64,000 bases of DNA from assembly GCF_029227915.1 (NCBI RefSeq), contig NC_079882.1, forward strand, positions 30,124,001 through 30,188,000, written 5' to 3'. Made by a program: the position numbers and the translations under genes. The notes under the pieces are model-generated. The model searched no databases. It saw only the letters and a program-made list of their open reading frames with translations, and was not told the DNA's origin. The stretch comes from Hydractinia symbiolongicarpus (lineage: Eukaryota; Cnidaria; Hydrozoa; Anthoathecata; Hydractiniidae). Positions 9,785 through 20,529 of the stretch are shown in pieces. Every line of letters begins with the position of its first letter. Positions within the stretch are counted from its first letter, which is position 1.

Positions 9785-12700
9785 TACATGTTGGTACGAA
9801 TATGTGACGCAACCGTTGTACTTCAAGAGGACAGATATTGTTAGAAACTCAATGAAATGTAGTTTTTGAAACTGTGTCTATATCTTCAGCGCGTGCAAAC
9901 GGCTAGAATTGGTCCCACAGTAAAAAATGACTTATTTATCTAAATTTTTTAAATAAAGCGCTATCACAGCGGCCAGTGTAATCGCTGAGTTCCATTAATC
10001 ATGTCAAGTTAAGAAAAATGTTTTTTCTTGGAGTCCAATTGTCTCATTTATGACATTTATAAGGTCAAAGTCAAAAATCTGTTCAATTAGGTCCCACTGT
10101 CAATCGGTTCACTGTTAAAAGCCATGCAACCTGGTAATATCTGAAACATATCGCTAAATACATGTTGGTACGAATATGTGACCCAACCGTTGTGACTCAA
10201 ACGGACTGATACCGTTATAAACTCAATGAAATATAGTTTTTTAAACTGTCGCTATTTCTTCAGCGCGCGCTAACGGCTAAGAGTAGTCGCACCGTACAAA
10301 ATGACTTATCTAAATTTCTAAATGAACCGCTACCGCAGCGCCCCGTGTAACCACTGAATTCCAGCATTCATGTCAAAAGAAGAAGAATGTTATTTCTTGC
10401 AGCCAAATTGGCTCATTTATCGCATTTATAATGTCAAGGTCCAAAATCAGTTCAATTAGGTCCCACAGTCAATCGGTTCACTGTTAAAAGCCATGCAACC
10501 TGGTAATATCTGAAACATATCGCTAAATACATGTTGGTACGAATATGTGACCCAACCGTTGTGACTCAAACGGACTGATACCGTTAGAAAGTCAATGAAA
10601 TGTAGGTTTTGAAACTGTCTCTAATTCTTCAGTGCGCACAAACGGTAAGGATTGCTCCCACAGGAAAAAATGACTTATTTATCTACATTTTTTTTATATA
10701 GCGCGATCACAGCGCCCAGTGTAATCGTTGAGTTCAAGCAATCATGTCATATTAAGAAGAATGTTATTTCTTGGAGTCCAACTGTCTCATTCATCACATT
10801 TATAAGTTCAAAGTCTAAAATCAGTTCAATTTAGTCCCACAGTCAATTGTTTCACTGTTGAAAGCAATGCAACCTAGTAACATCAGAAGCAAATCGGTAA
10901 ATACATGTTGGTACGAATATGCGACGCAACAGTTGTAACTCAAACGGACTGATAGCGTAAGAATGTCAATGAAATGTAGTTTTTGAAACTGTCTTTATTT
11001 CTTCAGCGCGCGCTAACGGCTAGGATTGGTCCCACAGTAAAAGATGACCTATTTATCTACATTTTTTATTAAAGCGCTATCACAACGCCCAGTGTAATCG
11101 TTAAGTTCAAGCAATCATGTCAAATAAAGAAGAATGTTATTTCTTGGAGTCCAAATGGCTCATTTATCACATTTACAATGTCAAAGTCGAAAATCATTTC
11201 AATTAAGTCCCACAGTCAATCATTTCACTGTTAAAAGCGATGCAACCTGGTAATATCTGAAACATATCGCTAAATACATGTTGGCACGAATATGTGACCC
11301 AACCGTTGTACTTCAAGCGAACGGATAGCGTTAGAAACTCAATGAAATGTAGTTTTTGAAACTGTCTCCATTTCCTCAGCGCGCGCTAACGGGTAAGATT
11401 GGTCTCGCAGTACAAAATGACTTATTTATCTAAATTTATAAATGAAGCGCTGCCACAGCGCCCAGTGTAATCGTTGAGTTCCGGCAATCATGTCAAATTA
11501 AAAAGAATTTTGTTTTTTGTAGTCCAATTGGGGGGTCATTTATCACATTTGTAAGGTCAAAGTCCAAAACCATTTCAATTAAGTCCCACAATCAATCGTT
11601 TCACTGTTAAAAGCGATGCAACCTGGTAATATCAGAAACATATCGCTAAATACATGTTGGTACCAATATGTGACGCAACCGTTGTAACTCAAACGAAGTG
11701 ATACCGTTAGAGAGTCAATGAAATGTAGTTTTTGAAACTGTCTTTATTTCTTCAGCGCGCGCTAACAGCTACGATTGGTCCCACAGTAAATAATCACTTA
11801 TTTATCTACATTTTTTAATAAAACGCTATCACAACGCCCAGTGTAATCGTTGAGTTCAAGCAATCACGTCAAATTAAGAAGAATGTTATTTCTTGGAGTC
11901 CAACTGTCTCATTTATCACATTTATAAGTTCAAAGTCTAAAATCAGTTCAATTAAGTCTCACAGTCAATCGTTTCACTGTTCAAACCGATGAAACCTAGT
12001 AACATCAGAAGCATACCGCTAAATACATGTTGGTACGAATATGTGACGCAACAATTGTAACTCAAGCGGACTGATACCGTTAGGAAGTCAATGAAATGTA
12101 GTTTTTGCAACTGTCTCCATTTCTTCAGCGCGCTAACGGCTAGGATTGGTTCCACAGTAAATTATGACTTATTTATCCACATTTTTAAAAAAAGCGCTTC
12201 CACAGCGCCCAGTGTAATCGTTAAGTTCAAGCAATCATGTCATATTAAGAAGAATGTTATTTCTTGGAGTCCAACTGTCTCATTCATCACATTTATAAGT
12301 TCAAAGTCTAAAATCAGTTCAATTTAGTCCCACAGTCAATTGTTTCACTGTTGAAAGCAATGCAACCTAGTAACATCAGAAGCATATCGCTAAATACATG
12401 TTGGTAGGAATATGTGACGCAAACGTTGTAACTCAAACGGACTGATACCCTAAGAAAGTCAAGGAAATAAAATTTTTAAAACTTTCTCCATTTCCTCAGC
12501 GCGCGCTAACGGCTAAGATTGGTCCCGCAGTACATAATGACTTATTTATCTAAATTTATAAATGAAGCGCTGCCACAGCGCCCAGTGTAATCGTGGAGTT
12601 CCGGCAATCATGTCAAATTAAAAAAAATTTTGTTTTTTGAAGTCCAATTGGGGTTCATTTATCACATTTGTAAGGTCAAAGTCCAAAACCATTTCAATTA

Positions 12701-14723
12701 AGTCCCACAATCAATCGTTTCACTGTTAAAAGCGATGCAACCTGGTAATATCAGAAACATATCGCTAAATAAATGTTGGTACCAATATGTGACGCAACCG
12801 TTGTAACTCAAACGAAGTGATACCGTTAGAAAGTCAATGAAATGTAGTTTTTGAAACTGTCTTTATTTCTTCAGCCTGCGCTAACAGCTACGATTGGTCC
12901 CACAGTAAATAATGACTTATTTATCTACATTTTTTAATAAAACGCTATCACAACGCCCAGTGTAATCGTTGAGTTCAAGCAATCATGTCAAATTAAGAAG
13001 AATGTTATTTCTTGGAGTCCAATTGTCTCATTTATCACATTTACAAGTTCAAAGTCCAAAATCAGTTCAATTAAGTCCCACAGTTAATTGTTTCACTGTT
13101 TAAAGCCATGCAAGCTGGCAATATCTGAAACATATCGCTAAATACATGTTGGTACGAATATGTGACGCAACCGTTGTACTTCTAGAGGACAGATATTGTT
13201 AGAAACTCAATGAAATGTAGTTTTTGAAACTGTGTCTATATCTTCAGCGCGTGCAAACGGCTAGAATTGGTCCCACAGTAAAAAATGACTTATTTATCTA
13301 AATTTTTTAAATAAAGCGCTATCACAGCGGCCAGTGTAATCGCTGAGTTCCAGTAATCATGTCAAGTTAAGAAAAGTGTTTTTTCTTGGAGTCCAATTGT
13401 CTCATTTATGACATTTATAAGGTCAAAATCAAAAATCTGTTCAATTAGGTCCCACTGTCAATCGGTTCACTGTTAAAAGCCATGCAACCTGGTAATATCT
13501 GAAACATATCGCTAAATACATGTTGGTACGAATATGTGACCCAACCGTTGTGACTCAAACGGACTGATACCGTTATAAACTCAATGAAATATAGTTTTTT
13601 AAACTGTCGCTATTTCTTCAGCGCGCGCTAACGGCTAAGAGTAGTCGCAGCGTACAAAATGACTTATCTAAATTTCTAAATGAACCGCTACCGCAGCGCC
13701 CCGTGTAACCACTGAATTCCAGCATTCATGTCAAAAGAAGAAGAATGTTATTTCTTGCAGCCAAATTGGCTCATTTATCGCATTTATAATGTCAAGGTCC
13801 AAAATCAGTTCAATTAGGTCCCACAGTCAATCGTTTCACTGTTCAAAGCGATGAAACCTAGTAATATCAGAAACATATTGCTAAATACATGTTGGTACGA
13901 ATATGTTGCGCACCCGTTGCAAATCAAACGCACTGATACCGCTAGAAAGTCAATGAAATGTAGGTTTTGAAACTGTCTCTAATTCTTCAGTGCGCACTAA
14001 CGGTAAGGATTGCTCCCACAGGAAAAAATGACTTATTCATCTACATTTTTTTTATATAGCGCGATCACAGCGCCCAGTGTAATCGTTGAGTTCAAGCAAT
14101 CATGTCATATTAAGAAGAATGTTATTTCTTGGAGTCCAAATGTCTCATTCATCACATTTATAAGTTCAAAGTCTAAAATCAGTTCAATTTAGTCCCACAG
14201 TCAATTGTTTCACTGTTGAAAGCAATGCAACCTAGTAACATCAGAAGCAAATCGGTAAATACATGTTGGTACGAATATGCGACGCAACAGTTGTAACTCA
14301 AACGAACTGATACCGTAAGAATGTCAATGAAATGTAGTTTTTGAAACTGTCTTTATTTCTTCAGCGCGCGCTAACGGCTAGGATTGGTCCCACAGTAAAA
14401 GATGACCTATTTATCTACATTTTTTATTAAAGCACTATCACAACGCCCAGTGTAATCGTTAAGTTCAAGCAATCATGTCAAATAAAGAAGAATGTTATTT
14501 CTTGGAGTCCAAATGGCTCATTTATCACATTTACAATGTCAAAGTCCAAAATCAGTTCAATTAAGTCCCACAGTCAATCATTTCACTGTTAAAAGCGATG
14601 CAACCTGGTAATATCTGAAACATATCGCTAAATACATGTTGGCACGAATATGTGACCCAACCGTTGTACTTCAAGCGAACGGATAGCGTTAGAAACTCAA
14701 TGAAATGTAGTTTTTGAAACTGT
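9785..14723 (-). repeat. Nine-monomer higher-order duplication, offset 3358 bp
   Basis: Bases ~9785-11365 recur at ~13143-14723 with an offset of 3358 (9 x 373). Diagnostic shared variants include GGCTAGAATTGG at 9901/13259, AGAGTAGTCGCA near 10280/13638, GAACCGCTACCGCAGCGCCC near 10324/13682 and the CAGGAAAAAATGAC junction near 10661/14019. Left and right of these limits the two regions match other monomers instead, which shows a block duplication and not uniform drift. Confidence 0.8.
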
Positions 14724-17370
14724 CTCTATATCTTCAGCGCGTGCTAACGGCTGGGATTGGCCCCACAGTAAAAAATGACTTTTTTATCTAAATCTTTATA
14801 CGAAGCGCTACTACAGCGCCCAGTGTAATCGTTCAGTTCAAGCAATCACGTCAAATTAAGAAGAATGTTATTTCTTGGAGTCCAACTGTCTCATTTATCA
14901 CATTTATAAGTTCAAAGTCTAAAATCAGTTCAATTAAGTCTCACAGTCAATCGTTTCACTGTTCAAACCGATGAAACCTAGTAACATCAGAAGCATACCG
15001 CCAAATACATGTTGGTACGAATATGTGACGCAACAATTGTAACTCAAGCGGACTGATACCGTTAGGAAGTCAATGAAATGTAGTTTTTGCAACTGTCTCC
15101 ATTTCTTCAGCGCACTAACGGCTAGGATTAGTTCCACAGTAAATTATGACTTATTTATACCCATTTTTAAATAAAGCGCTTCCACAGCGCCCAGTGTAAT
15201 CGTTGAGTTCAATCAATCATGTAAAATTAAGAAGAATGTTATTTCTTGCAGTCCAATTGGCTCATATATCACATTTATAAGTTCAAAGTCGAAAATCATT
15301 TCAATTAAGTCCCACAGTCATCCGTTTCACTGTTAAAAGCGATGCGACCTGGTAACATCAGAAGCATATCGCTAAATACATGTTGGTAGGAATATGTGAC
15401 GCAAACGTTGTAACTCAAACGGACTGATACCCTTAGAAAGTCAAGGAAATAAAATTTTAAAAACTTTCTCCATTTCCTCAGCGCGCGCTAACGGGTAAGA
15501 TTGGTCTCGCAGTACAAAATGACTTATTTATCTAAATTTATAAATGAAGCGCTGCCACAGCGCCCAGTGTAATCGTTGAGTTCCGGCAATCATGTCAAAT
15601 TAAAAAGAATTTTGTTTTTTGGAGTCCAATTGGGGGGTCATTTATCACATTTGTAAGGTCAAAGTCCAAAACCATTTCAATTAAGTCCCACAATCAATCG
15701 TTTCACTGTTAAAAGCGATGCAACCTGGTAATATCAGAAACATATCGCTAAATACATGTTGGTACCAATATGTGACGCAACCGTTGTAACTCAAACGAAG
15801 TGATACCGTTAGAGAGTCAATTAAATGTAGTTTTTGAAACTGTCTTTATTTCTTCAGCGCGCGCTAACAGCTACGATTGGTCCCACAGTAAATAATCACT
15901 TATTTATCTACATTTTTTAATAAAACGCTATCACAACGCCCAGTGTAATCGTTGAGTTCAAGCAATCACGTCAAATTAAAAAGAATGTTATTTCTTGGAG
16001 TCCAACTGTCTGATTTATCACATTTATAAGTTCAAAGTCTAAAATCAGTTCAATTAAGTCTCACAGTCAATCGTTTCACTGTTCAAACCGATGAAACCTA
16101 GTAACATCAGAAGCATACAGCTAAATACATGTTGGTACGAATATGTGACGCAACAATTGTAACTCAAGCGGACTGATACCGTTAGGAAGTCAATGAAATG
16201 TAGTTTTTGCAGCTGTCTCCATTTCTTCAGCGCGCTAACGGCTAGGATTGGTTCCACAGTAAATTATGACTTATTTATCCACATTTTTAAATAAAGCGCT
16301 TCCACAGCGCCCAGTGTAATCGTTCAGTTCAATCAATCATGTAAAATTAAGAAGAATGTTATTTCTTGTAGTCCAATTGGCTCATTTATCACATTTATAA
16401 GTTCAAATTCGAAAATCATTTCAATTAAGTCCCACAGTCATTCGTTTCACTGTTAAAAGCGATGCGACCTGGTAATATCAGAAGCATATCGCTAAATACA
16501 TGTTGGTAGGAATATGTGACGCAAACGTTGTAACTCAAACGGACTGATACCCTAAGAAAGTCAAGGAAATAAAATTTTTAAAACTTTCTCCATTTCCTCA
16601 GCGCGCGCTAACGGGTAAGATTGGTCTCGCAGTACAAAATGACTTATTTATCTAAATTTATAAATGAAGCGCTGCCACAGCGCCCAGTGTAATCGTTGAG
16701 TTCCGGCAATCATGTCAAATTAAAAAGAATTTTGTTTTTTGAAGTCCAAATGGGGGGTCATTTATCACATTTGTAAGGTCAAAGTCCAAAACCATTTCAA
16801 TTAAGTCCCACAATCAATCGTTCCACTGTTAAAAGCGATGCAACCTGGTAATATCAGAAACATATCGCTAAATAAATGTTGGTACCAATATGTGACGCAA
16901 CCGTTGGAACTCAAACGAAGTGATACCGTTAGAAAGTCAATGAAATGTAGTTTTTGAAACTGTCTTTATTTCTTCAGCCTGCGCTAACAGCTACGATTGG
17001 TCCCACAGTAAATAATGACTTATTTATCTACATTTTTTAATAAAACGCTATCACAACGCCCAGTGTAATCGTTGAGTTTAAGCAATCATGTCAAATTAAG
17101 AAGAATGTTATTTCTTAGAGTCCAATTGTCTCATTTATCACATTTACAAGTTCAAAGTCCAAAATCAGTTCAATTAAGTCCCACAATCAATCGTTTCACT
17201 GTTAAAAGCCATGCAAGCTGGTAATATCTGAAACATATCGCTAAATACATGTTGGTAGGAATATGTGACGCAAACGTTGTAACTCAAACGGACTGATACC
17301 CTAAGAAAGTCAAGGAAATAAAATTTTTAAAACTTTCTCCATTTCCTCAGCGCGCGCTAACGGGTAAGAT
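11365..17370 (-). repeat. Three-monomer higher-order repeat, period ~1120 bp
   Basis: The subtype order recurs at about 11365, 12485, 15465 and 16585. Each start carries TCTCCATTTCCTCAGCG, then a GCGCTGCCACAGCGCC hairpin variant, then a GTTTTTTG...GGGG(GG)TCATT subtype monomer. It is followed by a TATCACAACGCCC monomer and one with TTCAAACCGATGAAACC (11975, 14957, 16077). Spacings are 1120 (3 x 373), 2982 (8 x 373) and 4100 (11 x 373), so this unit is interleaved with the nine-monomer duplication. Confidence 0.7.
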
Positions 17371-19375
17371 TGGTCTCGCAGTACAAAATGACTTATTTAT
17401 CTAAATTTCTAAATGAAGCCCTACCGCAGCGCACAGTGTAATCGTTGAGTTCAAGCAATCATGTCAAATTAAGAAGAATGTTTTTTCTTGGAGTCCCACT
17501 GTCTCATTTATCACATTTATAAGTTCAAACTCTAAAATCAGTTCAATTAAGTCCCACAGTCAATCGTTTTACTGTTCAAAGCGATGAAACCTAGTAATAT
17601 CAGAAACATATTGCTAAATACATGTTGGTACGGACATGTTGCGCAACCGTTGTACTTCAAGCGGACGGATACCGTTAGAAACTCAATGAAATGTAGTTTT
17701 TGAAACATTCTCTATATCTTCAGTGCGCGCTAACGGCAAAGATTGCTCCCACAGTAAAAAAAAGACTTATTTATCTACATTTTGTTTTATAACGCCCGAT
17801 CACAGCGCCCAGTGTAATCGTTGAGTTCAAGCAATCATGTCAAATAAAGAAGAATGTTATTTATTGGAGTCCAATTGACTAATTTATCACATTTATAAGT
17901 TCAAAGTCCAAAATCATTTCAATTAAGTCCCACAGTCATCCGTTTCACTGTTAAAAGCGATGCAACCTGGTAATATTAGAAAAATATTGCTAAATACATG
18001 TTGGTACCAATATGGGACGCAACAGTTGAAATTCAAACGGACTGATACCGTTAGAAAGTCAATGAAATGTAGTTTTTGAAACTGTCTTAATTTTTTCAGC
18101 GCGCGCTAACGGCTAGGATTGGTCCCACAGTAAAAAAATGACTTATTTATCTAAATTTTTTTTTTATAAAGCACTATCACATCGGCCAGTGTAATCGCTG
18201 AGTTCCAGTAATCATGTCAAGTTAAGAAGAATTTTTTTTCTTGTAGTCCAATTGTCTCATTTATGACATTTATAAGGTCAAAGCCAAAAATCTGGTCAAT
18301 TAAGTCCCACTGTCAATCGTTTCACTGTTAAAAGCGACGCAACCTAGTAACATTAGAAAAATATCGCTAAATACATGTTGGTAGCAATATGTGACGCAAC
18401 TGTTATAACTCAAACGGACTGATACCTATAGAAAGTCAATGAAATAAAGTTTTTGAAACTGTCTCCATTTCCTCAGCGCGCACTAACGGCTAAGATTGGT
18501 CCCGCAGTACAAAATGACTGATTCATCTAAATTTCTAAATGAAGCGCTACCGCAGCGCCCAGTGTAATTGTTGAGTTCAAGCCATCATCTCAAATTAAGA
18601 AAAATGTTACTTCTTGGAGTCCAATTGTCTCCTTCCTCACATTCATAAGATCAAAGTCCAAGGTAGTTCAATTAAATCCAACAGTCATTCGTTTCACTGT
18701 TCAAAGCGATGAAACCTAGTAACATCAGAAGCATATCGCTAAATACATGTTGGTACGAATATGTGACGCAGCAGTTGTAACTCAAACGGAATGATACCGT
18801 TAAAAAGTCAATGAAATACAGTTTTTGAAACTGTCTCCATTTCCTCAGCGTCCGCCAACGGCTAAGATTGGTCCCACAGTACAAAATGACTTATTTATCT
18901 ACATTTTTTAATAAAGCGCTCTCACAGCGCCCAGTGTAATCGTTGACATCCGGCAATCATGTCAAATTAAGAAGACTGTTATTTCTTGGAGTGCAATTGG
19001 GGGGTCATTTATCACATTTATAAGGTCAAAGTCAAAAACCAGTTCAATTACGTCCCACAGTCAATCGTTTCACTGTTAAAAGCGATGAAACCTAGTAATA
19101 TTAGAAAAATATTGCTAAGTACATGTTGGGACCAATATGGGACGCAACTGTTGTAAACTCAAACGGACTGATACCGTTAGAAAGTCAATGAAATGTAGTT
19201 TTTGAAACTGTCTTTATTTCTTCAGCGCGCGCTAACGGCTAGGATTGGTCCCACAGTAAAAAATGACTTATTTATCTAAATTTTTTTTATAAAGCGCTAT
19301 CACAGCGCCCAGTGTAATCGTTGAGTTCAATCAATCATGTCAAATTAAGAAGAATGTTATTTCTTGGAGTCCAAT

Positions 19376-19377
19376 TG
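19376..19377. repeat. Left copy of 2-bp target duplication (TG)
   Basis: The last two satellite bases before the element. They match the TG that follows it, and intact monomers have a single TG at this place. Confidence 0.7.
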
Positions 19378-19404
19378 CTCGTCGATATTAAGGCCGGGTC
19401 TGGA
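19378..19404 (+). repeat. Left terminal inverted repeat
   Basis: Starts CTCGTCGATATTAAGGC and is inverted relative to the sequence at 23500-23526. Mismatches are TA versus CG at positions 9-10 and several after position 17. Confidence 0.8.
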
Positions 19405-20350
19405 AATTACACGTTTTTTAGCTTATGAAAAATTAAGAACTTTATGTTTAATTAACTCGACCATTTTACGACGAAAAGATATAACTCGTTCATATTTTGG
19501 TCAGCAAAGCCTCTTCTTTTCAAAAATGATAACCTCGGATTCAGATTCCTTCTCGTATGACCACAGGGAGCTCCAGAAGTAGGGATACCAAAAATAGCAT
19601 GTTTTCGAAAACCGCTGAAGTTTTGTCGAGTCACTGGGGAAAAAAACACATAAATTGGTAAGTTAAAATGACAATCTTACAAAATCGTACGTAACATAAG
19701 TCCCAACTTCAATATAAAGCAGTAAAAATGGCCAATCTTTCCCATATTTTGTGCGAATTTTGGCAACTTGTCATTCATTTTGTACAATTTATTGCTATTC
19801 GTTAATTTTTGCACTTATGCCTTGAACAAAACCCATTCTGCATTATCTAAGCTACACTTTCTACTACATTTTTACAACTGGTGTGCAATATTCAGCCAGC
19901 GGCAGATGCATTTCAATGCACTACCTTTAAAAATCCCTGAACTGCGCCGCCATTGTTCGGTCCGTCATTTTTAAGACCTAGCTAATGATAATCTCGTCCC
20001 CGGGGCCGGTTTACTTTTTTGACAATCTTGGAAGGAGCCCTGGGGAAGAGTTTGATCACGTAAACAAGCAAACTGCAACTTTGCAGAAGCCATCATAAAA
20101 TGAAGTCTTTTGCCTCCTCCTCCTCTCTTCTCCTAGCTAGATTTCTCTTTTCTCTTTCAATATGGTTAGCAATAATATTATAAGTTTTAATTTCTAATGC
20201 TTAGCTAGCCAGATATGTTTTGCAATTTGTATGCTTCCTTTTGTGTTTGTTTGCTTCCTAATGTGTTTTAGTAGCTATAGCTAGCTACACATAAAAAATG
20301 TTTGTGTCCTGTGTGTGATATATATTGTACAAATTTATAGAACTTTTTGA
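19405..20350 (+). other. 5' non-coding part of the TIR element
   Basis: About 950 bp without a convincing coding segment. Two overlapping ORFs near 19364-19650 on opposite strands cross the TIR or lack domain character, and I do not accept them. A polypyrimidine run (CCT repeats then CTCTTCTCCTAG, about 20113-20136) looks like a splice acceptor context. CCCCGGGG lies near 20000. The promoter and first exon(s) of the gene probably lie here, but I could not define them. Confidence 0.5.
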
Positions 20351-20529
20351 AAGTTTACATTTTCCACGATAGGCCCTATATATCAAATTTTGACGGAGAG
20401 GCATGGTCTCAAGAAGTGCGATGGTGAAACAAAAAAGGTTTTTACGGGACGGGTGTTGAAACATCACTTTAACAAGTTACTTGAAGTTCATTCTGATTTA
20501 AGAAGTATAAATTATGATACATTTAGAAG
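20351..20529 (+). CDS. Exon 1 (or an internal upstream exon) of the element gene
   Basis: The reading frame is open from after TGA at 20348-20350 to TAA at 20531. It encodes KFTFSTIGPIYQILTERHGL and onward to SINYDTFR, ending at the donor-like AG/GTAAAA (20530). A plausible acceptor is CCACGATAG at 20364-20372. Amino-acid composition is protein-like and continues naturally into the next exon, but no initiator Met is present in frame, so earlier exons should exist. Confidence 0.55.

Larger units (their letters stand above)
6213..19377 (-). repeat. Satellite array 2, reverse orientation, ~35 monomers
   Basis: The same satellite as bases 1-3640, but reverse-complemented. Per-monomer landmarks on the + strand are: GCGCTACCGCAGCGCC, AATCATGTCAAATTAAG, TTCTTGGAGTCCAATTG, TCAATTAAGTCCCACAG, TTTCACTGTTAAAAGCGATG, CTAAATACATGTTGGTACGA, TGACGCAACCGTTGTAACTC, AAGTCAATGAAATGTAGTTT and CAGCGCGCGCTAACGGCTAG. 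The period is about 372-373 bp. The left edge begins mid-monomer at CAGTAAAAAATGAC, a different phase from the end of array 1. The right edge is the TG dinucleotide abutting the TIR element. About 6213-9780 shows monomers without an obvious long-range duplication; beyond that higher-order repeats appear. It contains no supported gene. Confidence 0.97.

Noticed and set aside
11952-12155. Recurrent 60-94 codon ORFs in the satellite (for example here, 14934-15137, 31772-32056, 49547-49831)
   Set aside because: They recur because the monomer recurs. Only a minority of monomers keep the frame open, others have stops and shifts, start positions wander, and the length never exceeds 94 codons even though 372 is divisible by three. 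There is no sign of selection for protein.
18420-18445. Hammerhead ribozyme core in the satellite (CTGATACC...GAAAG)
   Set aside because: Some satellites encode hammerheads, and CTGAT...GAAA recurs in every monomer. The required GA after CTGAT and a closing stem II are missing.
19364-19649. Overlapping ORFs on both strands at the left end of the TIR element
   Set aside because: One spans the satellite/TIR junction and the two overlap on opposite strands. Neither shows splice sites or domain-like sequence.
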